Shown: positions 24,693-34,573, counted from the stretch's first letter. The stretch: DNA of 64,000 bases from an uncultured Acetatifactor sp. (GCA_910583845.1 CAJUAB010000019.1:1-64000), one strand, 5' to 3'. A program made the numbers and translations. The notes: generated by a model not told the origin, from the sequence alone.

Positions 24693-26516
24693 ATGTTTTG
24701 TCCAAAATGCGGAAGTGAGATTGGAAATACGGGAATATGCTCCAAATGTGGCAAGTCGGATTCAGTGCCCGGCGCCACAAAATCCGGGAATAAATCCAAA
24801 GTATTTGTTTTTGTGGGAGTAGTTTTCACCGTCATAGCGGCGGCGGTCATCGGTTATTTTAATTCAAAGCCTTTTTTGTATCAGGTTGCGCAGAGTAGTA
24901 TGAATGAGGGAAAGTACGAGGAGGCGGAAAAGACCTTTTCCCGCATTATAGATTACAGGGACAGCCAGGAGCTTTTGTCAGAGACATGGTACCGTCATGT
25001 AAAAGAGTGTATGGAAAAACAGGAGTATGATCTGGCGTCGGAGCTGCTGGAAAAGCTGGAAGAGTATGAAGCGTCCTGTGTGGAATCGGGCATTAACCGT
25101 CCCGTCCTCGATCCCTCTTTCTACATACTGTGCAGGGAAGAAATTGCGGACTTTTTCAGACAGCAGGAGAGATATGAAGAGGCCATGAAACTGTACAGCG
25201 AGCTTGGCATGGTATGGGAATGCGCGGAAACCTATGCGGTGTCCGGGGATTATGCACAGGCATTGTCAGTATTGGAAGGATACGAGTGCAGTAAAGAGCA
25301 GAAGGATCTCGTGGAGTCCTGGCGTCGTTTACAGATCATACAGTATGTGGAGGAAGGGGCCTATGAGAAAGCGGCGGAAGAGCTGAAGATTTATAAAGGC
25401 GCTTTTGATTCGGAGTTATGTCCGTATGTTTATCGGATAGCCAGAAACTCTGCGGACAGTGGGAAACACTTGGAGGCTCTGCAGTTTATTGATAAGATGC
25501 GGAACGCGAAATACAGCACGGATGAAGTGGAGGATCTTCTGGCAGAATGCAGCGAGGCCATGGGAATTGCCTGTGTCGGCGAAAAGAAGTATTCGGAGGC
25601 GTGGGAATATTTTCGTGTCTGTAACGGCAGAGTGACAGACGCGGGGCGGCCCGCTTTGTATGAAGTAGGCCGGTTTCTTACAGAACAGGCCTACTATGCC
25701 GAGGCATACGGCGTCTGGGAAATGTTAAAAGATTATCAGGACAGCACGGAGCAGCTGAAAGAATGCTGTAAACTGTGGGGAACGGAGTATTTGCAGGCGG
25801 GGGATTATGCCTCCGCAGTGTCAAGGTTTCAGGAATGCGGCGACGGGGAACTGATCAAGGAAGCTACCTACCTCTGGGCAGAGAATGCTGTCTGGGAAGA
25901 AAATTATGATCTGGCTCTGGAAAAGCTGCAGGAGCTCGGAAATTATGAGAATGGCGATGCGGCGGCATACCGTTATAAATTGGCGGAGTATATCGCATAC
26001 CAGGAGCGCAGCCTGGGCAGTCTTGAGTTTGCATACTCTCTCTATACAGGACTCGGCGACTATGAGGACAGTGCGGAGCGGGCGTTGAAGACAGCAGAAA
26101 AAGTGTCGGAACGAAGGGCGGAAGAAGAGAAAAAAGAAAGAATTAAAAACCTGGAAGGAAACTGGAAAACAGGGAGCGGCACCGATCGTTTTGAGCTGTT
26201 TGTCAGCTTGTACAACAAAGGCACCATCGAAACTGTCGTCATTGAGATGTACTACAATAAACACGCGACTATAGCTGACGGTCAGATACATATGAACTGC
26301 GGCGTATGGAATACGGATTTTTCTGGGGGAAGTGTAAGTAATTACGCAAATATAAAATTGGAGAATGATAACGTATATAAAATTCGGTATAATGATAACG
26401 AAGTTGATTACTGGGACGGAAACCTGTACCTTGGCGGGTGGAGTTATCCCTGTACCGTAAGTGGGAACACCATGACGCTGACTGTAGGCGGGAAAACGCT
26501 TACGCTGACAAAATGA
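24693..26516 (+). CDS. Zinc-ribbon membrane protein with TPR-like repeats
   Basis: 607 residues. A zinc ribbon at residues 2-22 (FCPKCGSE...ICSKCGK), a membrane helix at about 30-50 (VFVFVGVVFTVIAAAVIGYF), then a long series of helical hairpins resembling tetratricopeptide repeats, with phrases such as GKYEEAEKTFSRI, QEYDLASELLEKL and ENYDLALEKLQEL (about 60-480). The last 115 residues form a beta-rich domain beginning LEGNWKTGSGTDRFEL. TPR units usually bind proteins or peptides. Part of the zinc-ribbon run; 36 bp after the previous gene. Confidence 0.8.
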   Translation: MFCPKCGSEIGNTGICSKCGKSDSVPGATKSGNKSKVFVFVGVVFTVIAAAVIGYFNSKPFLYQVAQSSMNEGKYEEAEKTFSRIIDYRDSQELLSETWYRHVKECMEKQEYDLASELLEKLEEYEASCVESGINRPVLDPSFYILCREEIADFFRQQERYEEAMKLYSELGMVWECAETYAVSGDYAQALSVLEGYECSKEQKDLVESWRRLQIIQYVEEGAYEKAAEELKIYKGAFDSELCPYVYRIARNSADSGKHLEALQFIDKMRNAKYSTDEVEDLLAECSEAMGIACVGEKKYSEAWEYFRVCNGRVTDAGRPALYEVGRFLTEQAYYAEAYGVWEMLKDYQDSTEQLKECCKLWGTEYLQAGDYASAVSRFQECGDGELIKEATYLWAENAVWEENYDLALEKLQELGNYENGDAAAYRYKLAEYIAYQERSLGSLEFAYSLYTGLGDYEDSAERALKTAEKVSERRAEEEKKERIKNLEGNWKTGSGTDRFELFVSLYNKGTIETVVIEMYYNKHATIADGQIHMNCGVWNTDFSGGSVSNYANIKLENDNVYKIRYNDNEVDYWDGNLYLGGWSYPCTVSGNTMTLTVGGKTLTLTK

Positions 26517-26574
26517 GTCACAGTGAAGGAGTAACAGGCAACATATAGGGAGAATCGGCGGGGGAGGGATCGTA

Positions 26575-28041
26575 ATGTTTTGTCCGAAATGCGGTAATGA
26601 AGTACAGGTGGGCACCAGGTTTTGCGGAAAGTGTGGAGCCGTGTTAAACAGCGGTGGGCAGGAGCGGCAAAGAGAGTGTGCAGGAGGCTCTGCGGCGAGA
26701 GAGGGGGCGACAGGAAACGGGCTTGCAGGAGAGGAGGCGACAGGAGGCAGACTCACAAGAGGCAAGCCCACAGGAGGCAGCCCCACAGGAGAGGGGCTCA
26801 CAGGAAACGGGTCCACAGGAGGCAGACCCGCGGGAGGTGGGCTCACAGGAGCGGAAACGCTCGCGCAGGCCAGGGAAACAGGCCGGAAACTTGGCGCCAA
26901 ATTGAGCAGATGGCTGGCGGACTATATGGATACGTGGCGCGGCCTGGGTAAGTTGGGAGACCGGGAGAGATATATCTGGCTGGGAATCCATGGCGGGGCA
27001 GCTCTTGTGCTTGTGTGTATATTGGTCGCTGTGTTTGCGGTTCCCGCCAGCGGTACAGGGGGTACGGCCAGACTCAATGTGGAAAAGTTGTTGAAAGAGG
27101 TGACGGAGGACGGAGATATCACAGAGGAGGAAGTGCTATATGCCGCCGAACAGATCCACAGCTACGCGGATTGGGCCAAACTGGAGGAAACCTTTTTTGA
27201 GAAAGGCTACTTTCAGGAGGCCAGTTCATATATCGGCATGAATTTTCCGTTTTTTGTGGCCGAGCAGTGCAGAGGTACATCGGACGCAGGAATGCTGATA
27301 GAGCAATATGGGGAGTGGTACGACCGGGACGGCCTCACCGAAAAGATTACCGGGAAATCCGATCCGGTAAAATATGTGAAGATATCCCCCTATGACATGT
27401 ACTTTATGCCGGAGGGAAATGTGGAAGAGGATACTTTTCGGACGGATGACGCCGGAAAGTATATAAGCGTGATGTGGTATGCCTGTCCGGATTCGGATGA
27501 GATCACTTTTGTAAAAAGCGTATCCGACGAATCCGCAACTACCGAATGTTATAGCGGAAAATATGAAATAGCAGATCAGGAGCTGGTAATCCGGTTAGAC
27601 GGGAAAGAGTACCGTCTGTCGCAGGCCACGGCAGACCTGGCCAGCAGGGAACAGGAATTGTTCACCCATATGGCGGGCGGCACATGGAAGTTCGAGCAGG
27701 CATTTTACGATATGATCGCCGCCAATCTGGGAGATTGGGAAAAATTCAGTGTGGATGAGAGAGACAGGGAACCCTTATATATTACCTTTGACAGTTCCTG
27801 GGGCGGAACACTGACAGTGCTCGGTGTGGACGGTATTTATCTGGAACGGATAAAAGACTTTGCATGTGAACAGGGAGAAGGGAAGACGGTTACATTTACC
27901 TCGCAGCATTCCAGCCTGACGGCCTCCTATGACAAAAGGGGAAACGATCTGGTCATCACTGTCAACGGGACGAACTACGTGCTGTCTCCCACGACCGTGG
28001 TAAATACGGGTACATACAGTCCGTTTGGATCGAGAAATTAG
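26575..28041 (+). CDS. Zinc-ribbon membrane protein with Gly/Thr-rich linker
   Basis: 488 residues. Zinc ribbon at 2-22 (FCPKCGNE...FCGKCG). Residues 35-100 are a low-complexity Gly/Thr/Glu linker made of degenerate TGG/TGN units (short direct DNA repeats at about 26700-26860). A membrane helix at about 138-160 (GAALVLVCILVAVFAV) precedes an extracellular region. That region ends in beta-rich sequence with repeated 'GKEYRLS' and 'GTNYVLS' strand ends, like the C-terminus of the neighbouring paralogue. GGGAGGG precedes the ATG. Function unknown. Confidence 0.78.
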   Translation: MFCPKCGNEVQVGTRFCGKCGAVLNSGGQERQRECAGGSAAREGATGNGLAGEEATGGRLTRGKPTGGSPTGEGLTGNGSTGGRPAGGGLTGAETLAQARETGRKLGAKLSRWLADYMDTWRGLGKLGDRERYIWLGIHGGAALVLVCILVAVFAVPASGTGGTARLNVEKLLKEVTEDGDITEEEVLYAAEQIHSYADWAKLEETFFEKGYFQEASSYIGMNFPFFVAEQCRGTSDAGMLIEQYGEWYDRDGLTEKITGKSDPVKYVKISPYDMYFMPEGNVEEDTFRTDDAGKYISVMWYACPDSDEITFVKSVSDESATTECYSGKYEIADQELVIRLDGKEYRLSQATADLASREQELFTHMAGGTWKFEQAFYDMIAANLGDWEKFSVDERDREPLYITFDSSWGGTLTVLGVDGIYLERIKDFACEQGEGKTVTFTSQHSSLTASYDKRGNDLVITVNGTNYVLSPTTVVNTGTYSPFGSRN

Positions 28042-28084
28042 TCAAGGCGGCCGGATTGCAGCATCTTAGACAAGGAGAAAAGGC

Positions 28085-29740
28085 ATGTATTGTAATAAAT
28101 GTGGAGCGCAGATTGAGGATGGCATCGCTTTCTGTCCGAAATGCGGAGCAAAACAGAGTATGCAGGCGGGACAGGGCGCAGGGGTACAGTCCCGGCATGA
28201 TGCTGCTGTGCCCATTCAGGAGAATCCGAGGAAAAGTAAACCCGCAAAACAGGTTTCTGATAAGAAAAAAAAGTCTCCCGGCATCGTCATAGGCATGGCA
28301 GCGGGCGGTCTGGCGGCAGCTGCCGCCGTGGCCGGACTGATCGTCTGGCTGGCAGCAGGTCACGGGGAGAGCGGTAATGTTATCGAGAGCGTGGCGGGAA
28401 CCGCGGCCGGGGGAGAGACTCTGGATGGCACCGGGGAAGTGTCCGGGGGAGAGACCCCGGATGGCGCCGGGGAAGTGTCCGGAGGAGAGACCCCGGACGG
28501 TGCCGGGGAAGTATCCGGGGAGGAGACCCCGCTCTACAGTATCCCGGATGTGGCCTGGGTAGATCTGACGGCGGAAAATCACGCCTTAGGCGTAAAACAG
28601 CCGGGGATGACCTGGGACAGCACTCTGTTCTATTGGCTGGAGGATGTCGACACCGGCTCTTCGGAGGACGGTTATCTGGCACAGTGCCGGGTGACCAAGA
28701 CCCTGCTGCGGGACGCGCAGTCTCAGAAACTGCGCCAATATGAGATATACAGCGATCCGGCAAACGGCGCTGTCTACAAGATCGTCTCCATTGAACAGGC
28801 GGAGGGCAGTCTGGCTCTGGTGGACTATTATTATCGGGACGGCAGGCCGGATTTTATCTTTTCAAGAGGGGATACGGTATATACGCCTACCTATGCGACA
28901 CCCAGCAAAGTGGGGGAGCGCTATTATTTCAACGACGAGGTCATGGTGCGCTGGCGCATGATCCGCGAGCCGAACGTGATCGGGGAATATGTGCTGTCCC
29001 CAATGGAGGTAAGTTACTCCCAGGGAGATTATTACGCGGAAAATGACGAGCTGAGAGGGATCTATGACCAGGTGGAGCAGCAGATGTTTAATGCGGCGTA
29101 CAACACCTATGACGCTGTGGCGGCGGGCGGCCATGTAGGATTGGTGCAGGGCGTTCTGCGGGATACGCTGGGCAACGGCATAGCGGACAAAAAGGTCAGG
29201 GTATACAGGGAGGCGGACGATGTTCTGCTCTATGAGGCCGTGACGGATACAGATGGGCAGTATTCCTTTTTTGTTTATCTGGACGATACCATCTGCTATC
29301 TGAAAGTGGAAGGGGATGAGCTGTACCGGGAGACGCTGGCAGCGGGAGTACAGCTCCAGCCCTCCTCCGTCAACTACAGTTATGGGCTGACAATGCACAA
29401 AAACAGCGGAGACGAATATCCGGTGACACTCCGCGCCTACTCCTGTATGGATGTGGTGTCCGATGAAAACGGAACCGTCTGCGGAGCGCCGATTCAGGCC
29501 GTGACAGCCACTGTCAGAGAGGGTGCGGGCAATTACAGCGGTGAGAGCGTCTGCACGGTGGAAACGCAAAACGGCGAGTTGACCGTGAATCTTGCTCCGG
29601 GAGCCTACACGGTGCAGTTCCATGCGGAAGGGTATCTGGACCATTATATGGATGTGGAAGTAGGGGAGGAGGCGGCCATCCGGGATGCCTATGTCATGCC
29701 GGGCCTGGCGGAAAATCAGACCGGCGTGATCCTGACCTAG
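28085..29740 (+). pseudogene. Zinc-ribbon membrane protein, 5' part of a frame interrupted by TAG
   Basis: 551 codons end at an in-frame TAG (29738-29740). The same frame then stays open without another stop to 31288. Residues 2-22 are a zinc ribbon (YCNKCG...FCPKCG); a membrane helix lies at about 65-92. A 12-residue repeat (GGETPDGAGEVS, 36 bp) follows at 28409-28525, then a large extracellular part that includes a carboxypeptidase-regulatory-like beta domain (VQGVLRDTLGNGIADKKVRVY). The TAG falls in GVILT-stop-DSDEVDLDL. Related beta domains often have a Trp or Gln here, and TGG or CAG to TAG is a one-base change. A functional truncated protein is also possible. Confidence 0.7.
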
Positions 29741-31288
29741 GACAGCGACGAAGTGGATCTGGATCTGACCCTGTTTACGCCCTATCAGGCGGAAAACGGG
29801 GATATGGCCCATATCGGCGGCAGCGTGGACTGGGACGGCCACGGCAATATCCTGGTGTCGGACAACGGGAGCAGATGCGAGGCCATGTTTATCAACTCCG
29901 GCCAGCAGGGCAGCTACAAACTGTTTGTAAACAACTACACCGACAGCGCATCCGGCAACTATGCCTCCGACGCTCTGTACCGGGTCAATGTGCGTGTGTA
30001 TCTCTACAACTGCGACGGATTTGTGGCGGAGTACACCGTGCCTCTGGGACAGAGCGGCGTAGTGTGGGAGGTCGTGGAAGTAAACGGCCGAAACGTCACT
30101 CCCGCCCAGAGAGTCTACAACGAAATCAGCGGCAAGAGCTGGTGGACCGGGAGCAAGGAAGTCTGGAACCCGGAGGAGGACGCGGCGCTGCTGGCTCATC
30201 TCCAGGGTGAGGACAGCGGATTGCGGGAACTGATGGAGGCGCTGGTACAGAATATGTCGGAAGAGGAAATTGCCAGTTTGCTGCGAGGCGAAAAGACGGG
30301 TGTAGAAACTTTTTTCTATAATGCCAGATATGGCGGCTCTCCATCCGTACTTTGTTTACAATATGTCTATGACAATCAACCGGAAAATATAGAGGAATAT
30401 AGAACGGAAAGAGGCGGTTTGTGTTTACTGTCAGAAGATCAGGCGGAATACATACTTTTTTCAGTGTGTGGACAACAGACATATTTTGATTTTTCGGAAT
30501 ACGTTTCACAAAATATTCCTTATATAGTACTTGGCGACGACGGCGGAGCTACAGCATGGCATACATTGGAAAATTTCTCTATTGAACGGCTGGATTTTAA
30601 TAAATGGAAAGTAAAGGCGTTTGATATATATGCGGAAGGCGGGTATCCGGGCAGAGTTGTGTCCCGCGTCTGTTTCACGGTAGTCAAAAATCCCGACAGT
30701 TGCTTTGACGGATACAGCCTTACCGGTTTTGCGGTGGAAGAGGAGGCTCCGACGGACTGGGCGCAGATTTATTACGATTATTTCACCACGGATCCGGAGG
30801 GGATTCAGCTTGTGAGAGACCATGAAGAAACAGACTGGGGAGAGTTTGAGTATGGGTTGATTTATGTAGATGATAACGAGGTTCCAGAGCTTTATATGGA
30901 AGGCCCGTTTATAGCGGGAAATGTGCTTGTATATTTGGATAACAATAGAGTTACTTATAAAGGTTTCTCAGCAAGAATACACGCAGAATACATACCGTAT
31001 ACAGGGCTTATAAACTTTGTGGGCAATGAGGGGGAATTTACATGGACAGTAAATGAGCGACTGGAAAACGGACAGTTGATAGAAATAGGCGAAATAGACT
31101 ATACGGGATTACAGGCAGACAAATTGGAGATAGACCGCTGCCAATTAAATGGAACAGAAGTCACGCAGGAACAGTATCAGGAGACCATTAACGCCCTTGT
31201 CGGAACAGGAGAATTTCAGAACTGCGCAAGTACACAGAACATCAGCGTATTGGAAATGTTGGAAAACATACTTCGGTGGGGATTATAA
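29741..31288 (+). pseudogene. 3' part of the TAG-interrupted zinc-ribbon membrane protein
   Basis: In frame with 28085-29740, 515 codons with no further stop. It opens with a beta domain (DLDLTLFTPYQAENGDMAHIGG...) of the kind that follows regulatory-like domains in large surface proteins. The last 170 residues (ELYMEGPFIAGNVLVYLDNN...) have the 'dependent on Glu/Tyr' style found in lipoproteins that report an output value; no family named. If translated alone it could start at GTG 29753, but the ribosome site there is poor. The intact downstream frame argues that the TAG is recent, a sequencing error, or read through. Confidence 0.65.
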
Positions 31289-31466
31289 GTTTACAGTAAA
31301 AACATGCGATGACAGTAGATAGTTCAGGCACACATGAATCATAGCGTACAAAAGCCGTCATGGTAAAAAGCCGGGAGTCATCCATATGGCTGAGAATTGC
31401 ACATTGTGTTGAAATATGCCAGTAAGACAATGACACAAATATATCAAAGACAAAAGGGGAATTATT

Positions 31467-32216
31467 ATGTTGAAAGGGACAAAGGCGTGTGAAGTACAGA
31501 AAATCCGGGACGAATTGAGAGAACTGAGAGAGCCGTTCAACCGAATGGTGAAAGAGCTATACGGTGATCTGTTCCAACAGGAGTTCCGCAAGAGATTGAT
31601 ATGGGATGGGGGAACACTATGGTATTTGGATCCGGAACAGGGGCCCCAATACAGTGTGTCCGGCCTGGCCTCCGAGCTTAGAAATACGCAAAAATATTAC
31701 GGCGAACTGGTTGGCCCGCGGGGAGGGCTTAGTGCCAGAGACAGGGGAAAGGGAAGAAAAGATCTTGCGATCATCCTGTTGGAACAGAGCTATTATCTAC
31801 AGGAAGATATAAACCGGGAAATGATGGAATCGCTGGAACAGAAAATTGAACAGTTTCTGGAGGAATATCATGTAGACGGCGTAGACAGGAAAGAGCTTAT
31901 CCGCCAATTTAAACAGGAACTTCCGGATAGAATGAGGAAAGAACTGTATCGAGGCGCCGAATCACTACAGCATACGGGCAAAACGCTCCATCGCAGCTTT
32001 CTGAAACCGGCGTTTGAACGTTTGCAAAGCGATCTGGCGCAGCGGAGCGAGAGCATAGATCTTTGCGCCGCCGGACTGCTCCCCGTCATTTTCAAAGGAG
32101 CGCCTGCGAAAACGGCGGAGGAGCTGGAAGAACGCAGCCGGGATGCCGCAGTGGTCAATATTTTGCTCCACAATCTTCTTGACGAATATTTTGTTTCTAT
32201 AATTGCAGGAGGATGA
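31467..32216 (+). CDS. Hypothetical helical protein at end of the zinc-ribbon run
   Basis: 249 residues, soluble, highly charged and helical (KIRDELRELREPFNRMVKELYG, LEQKIEQFLEEYHVDGVDRKELIRQFKQEL), with no signal peptide or membrane helix and no family I recognise. AAGGGGAA precedes the ATG. It lies 178 bp after the zinc-ribbon gene, and I see no convincing promoter in that gap, so it may be the last gene of that transcript or independent. Confidence 0.6.
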   Translation: MLKGTKACEVQKIRDELRELREPFNRMVKELYGDLFQQEFRKRLIWDGGTLWYLDPEQGPQYSVSGLASELRNTQKYYGELVGPRGGLSARDRGKGRKDLAIILLEQSYYLQEDINREMMESLEQKIEQFLEEYHVDGVDRKELIRQFKQELPDRMRKELYRGAESLQHTGKTLHRSFLKPAFERLQSDLAQRSESIDLCAAGLLPVIFKGAPAKTAEELEERSRDAAVVNILLHNLLDEYFVSIIAGG

Positions 32217-32263
32217 AAAAGGAATTTGTCTGGAATGAATAACCATATAAATTGACAATATAC

Positions 32264-32292
32264 TTGTCGTATATTAAGAAATATGATATATT
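32264..32292 (+). promoter_or_regulatory. Promoter of the type I toxin mRNA
   Basis: TTGTCG (32264-32269), 17-bp spacer, TATATT (32287-32292), with an extended TGA before the -10. Transcription would start near 32300. Confidence 0.7.
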
Positions 32293-32301
32293 ATCTGCAT
32301 G

Positions 32302-32386
32302 GGAAAACCATAGAGCCAAGGCGGCTTTACCCTCTGTTTTTTGCGGAGGGATAAACCCTCCGGACGAAAGAAAGGAGGGTGGTGCA
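32302..32386 (+). promoter_or_regulatory. Structured 5' leader of the toxin mRNA
   Basis: GGAGGG (32345-32350) can pair with CCCTCC (32356-32361), and CCCTC upstream can pair with the ribosome site GGAGGG (32374-32379). The leader also contains CCATAGAGCC and GGCGGCT, which recur near the start of the antisense RNA. It probably limits toxin translation. Confidence 0.5.
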
Positions 32387-32482
32387 ATGTATGTTACATA
32401 TGCGGATCTGATCCAAATTGGAATATTCATTGTCGCTCTTATTGGATTGTGCTATACAATCTTTAATGAGAGAAAAAAATAG
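32387..32482 (+). CDS. Holin-like type I toxin peptide
   Basis: 31 residues beginning MYVTYADLIQIGIFIVALIG: one hydrophobic membrane helix with a positively charged end (NERKK). It matches the small 'putative holin-like toxin' peptides of Firmicutes, which insert in the membrane and are normally silenced by an antisense RNA. AAAGGAGGG lies 8 bases upstream of the ATG. It has its own promoter, a structured leader, and a convergent antisense RNA, so the whole type I locus is visible. Confidence 0.8.
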   Translation: MYVTYADLIQIGIFIVALIGLCYTIFNERKK

Positions 32483-32576
32483 CCGCCAACTACCCCAAAT
32501 AGTTGACGGCTGACCCTTTTAAAGGTTTAGCTTTATACACCAGGGTAGAGCCGCCTCTATGGCCTTTCCCTTTTCT
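32473..32576 (-). ncRNA. Antisense antitoxin RNA of the type I locus
   Basis: About 104 nucleotides, from the promoter at 32583-32611 to the hairpin 32481-32511 and the T-tract (minus strand) that lies over the toxin's last Lys codons. Its 3' end is complementary to the 3' end of the toxin mRNA. Its 5' part repeats motifs of the toxin leader (CCATAGAGGCGGCT), as in convergent toxin/antitoxin pairs such as Fst/RNA II. Confidence 0.65.
32481..32511. terminator. Shared convergent terminator of toxin and antitoxin RNAs
   Basis: AGCCGCCAACTA (32481-32492) pairs with 32500-32511 with one mismatch. On the minus strand a run of T (32479-32473) follows; on the plus strand only four T, after a short gap. 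Confidence 0.75.
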
Positions 32577-32582
32577 ATGCTT

Positions 32583-32611
32583 AATATACCATACTCAAAC
32601 GTAAGATGCAA
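32583..32611 (-). promoter_or_regulatory. Promoter of the antisense antitoxin RNA
   Basis: On the minus strand: TTGCAT (32611-32606), 17-bp spacer, TATATT (32588-32583), with an extended TGG. Confidence 0.75.
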
Positions 32612-32689
32612 GAGTTTTAAATTATTTCCCCTATTGAAGAATCGCAAATATGAAAAGATTTAAATGTAATGGCGTGTAGGATTGCGGAC

Positions 32690-34573
32690 CTACAGTTTAT
32701 GCACCCGCAAAGCGCGGATGGCATTCAAGACGGCGATCACGGTAACGCCCACGTCCGCGAAGATGGCCAGCCACATATTGGCGTAGCCTATCACGCCCAG
32801 CAACAGGCAGACAAACTTGACCGCCAGTGCAAAAACGATATTCTGGTAGACAATGGAGAGACATTTACGGGAGATCCTGATCCCCTTGGCGATCTTCATG
32901 GGATCATCGTCCATCAGCACCACATCCGCGGCCTCGATGGCGGCGTCGGAGCCCATGGCACCCATGGCGATGCCGATATCCGCCCGTCCCAGCACCGGCG
33001 CGTCGTTGATGCCGTCGCCCACAAACACCAGCTTTTCCCGGGGAGGTTTCTTCGCCAGCAATTTTTCCACCTGCTCCACCTTGTCACCCGGCAGAAGTTC
33101 ACTGTGTACCTCGTCCACGCCCAGATCGGCGGCAACCTTATCCGCCACGGCTTTAGCGTCTCCTGTCAGCATGACCGTCCTGCTTACGCCCGCCTTTTTC
33201 AGCGCGGCGATGGCATCTCTGGCTCCCGGTTTTTCAATATCGGATATAACGATATGCCCGGCATAACTGCCGTCCACAGCCATATGGATAATGGTGCCCA
33301 CACTGTGGCATTCCGCATAGGCCACGTCCTGCCGTTTCATCAGTTTAGCGTTGCCGATGGCGACTTCCGTGCCGTCCACCTTTGCCAGCAGTCCTTCTCC
33401 GCTGATCTCCCGGATATCCGTTACCCGGCTGCGGTCGATCTCCTGACCATAGGCCCTTTGCAGGCTCTTGCTGATAGGATGGGAGGAGGAGCATTCTGCC
33501 AGGGCCGCATATTCCAGCAGCCGGGCGTCCTCCATCTCGTTATGATGGATGCCGCTGACTTCAAATACGCCCTGGGTCAGTGTGCCGGTCTTGTCAAAAA
33601 CTACCACTTTAGCCTGAGAGAGAATCTCCATATAGTTGGAGCCCTTTATCAAGATCCCCTCTTTGCTGGCACCGCCGATCCCCGCGAAGAAACTCAAGGG
33701 GACGCTGACCACCAGCGCGCAGGGACAGCTGATCACCAGGAAAGTCAGAGCGCTGTAGATCCAGTTTTCCCAGCCTGGGACTCTGCCCAGGAGCAGATTG
33801 CCCAGAGGCGGCAGCAGGGCCAGCAGCAGCGCCGCGATACACACCGCCGGGGTATAGACTCTGGCAAAACGGGAAATAAAGTTCTCCGAACGGGACTTGC
33901 GGGAGCTGGATTCCTCCACCAGTTCCAGAATCCGGGAAACCGTGGATTCACCGAATTCCCGGGTAGTCTGAATCTTCAGAACGCCGGTCATATTGATACA
34001 GCCGCTGATGACCTCGTCCCCCGCATGGGCCTCCCGGGGCAGGCTTTCTCCGGTGAGAGCGCTGGTATTGAGATCGGAACTGCCCTCTGTAATGATGCCG
34101 TCGATGGGCACCTTTTCTCCGGGCTGCACCACAATGATACTGCCCACGGCGACCTCGTCCGGGTCTACCTGTTCCAATTTGCCGTCCCGCTCTATATTGG
34201 CGTAATCCGGGCGGATATCCATGAGCGCGCTGATGTTGCGGCGGCTCTTTCCCACGGCGTAACTCTGGAAAAATTCACCTATCTGGTAAAAGAGCATCAC
34301 GGCGATGGCCTCGTTGTAATCTCCGCTGCCCGTGTACACCGCCAGCGCGATGGCGCCGATGGTCGCCACAGTCATCAGAAAGTTTTCATCGCATACCCGG
34401 CCGTTCAATATGCCCTTTCCGGCTTTCCGCAGGATATCGTATCCGATGAGCAGATAGACGGCCAGATACAGCGCCATCCGCAGCAGTCCGGTGACAGGCA
34501 GGAAGTGTAAGATGACCAGCATCACAGCCGAGATTAGGATACGTGCCAGCATTTTTTTCTGTTTTCTGTTCAT
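32690..34573 (-). CDS. Zn/Cd/Pb-type P1B heavy-metal ATPase
   Basis: 627 residues. It exports divalent soft metals (Zn2+, Cd2+, Pb2+) using ATP. Visible motifs are SCPCALVVS (the membrane CPC site), DKTGTLTQG with the phosphorylated Asp, SSSHPISKS (HP motif), GDGINDAPVL, and an Asp-Gly pair in the last helices (FADVGVTVIAVLNAIRAL), which is typical of the zinc group. It lacks the usual N-terminal metal-binding domain; that domain is encoded separately just upstream (34730-34948). The pair is read from a promoter next to an ArsR-type operator. Confidence 0.92.
   Translation of the reverse strand: MNRKQKKMLARILISAVMLVILHFLPVTGLLRMALYLAVYLLIGYDILRKAGKGILNGRVCDENFLMTVATIGAIALAVYTGSGDYNEAIAVMLFYQIGEFFQSYAVGKSRRNISALMDIRPDYANIERDGKLEQVDPDEVAVGSIIVVQPGEKVPIDGIITEGSSDLNTSALTGESLPREAHAGDEVISGCINMTGVLKIQTTREFGESTVSRILELVEESSSRKSRSENFISRFARVYTPAVCIAALLLALLPPLGNLLLGRVPGWENWIYSALTFLVISCPCALVVSVPLSFFAGIGGASKEGILIKGSNYMEILSQAKVVVFDKTGTLTQGVFEVSGIHHNEMEDARLLEYAALAECSSSHPISKSLQRAYGQEIDRSRVTDIREISGEGLLAKVDGTEVAIGNAKLMKRQDVAYAECHSVGTIIHMAVDGSYAGHIVISDIEKPGARDAIAALKKAGVSRTVMLTGDAKAVADKVAADLGVDEVHSELLPGDKVEQVEKLLAKKPPREKLVFVGDGINDAPVLGRADIGIAMGAMGSDAAIEAADVVLMDDDPMKIAKGIRISRKCLSIVYQNIVFALAVKFVCLLLGVIGYANMWLAIFADVGVTVIAVLNAIRALRVHKL

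Noticed and set aside
29738..29740. Pyrrolysine insertion at the TAG
   Set aside because: No pyl genes are visible in the window, and the protein is not a methylamine methyltransferase; a simple mutation is more likely.
32669..34510. A 613-codon + strand open frame antisense to the P-type ATPase
   Set aside because: It has no ribosome site or recognisable domain and is a shadow of the ATPase frame, whose motifs are complete.
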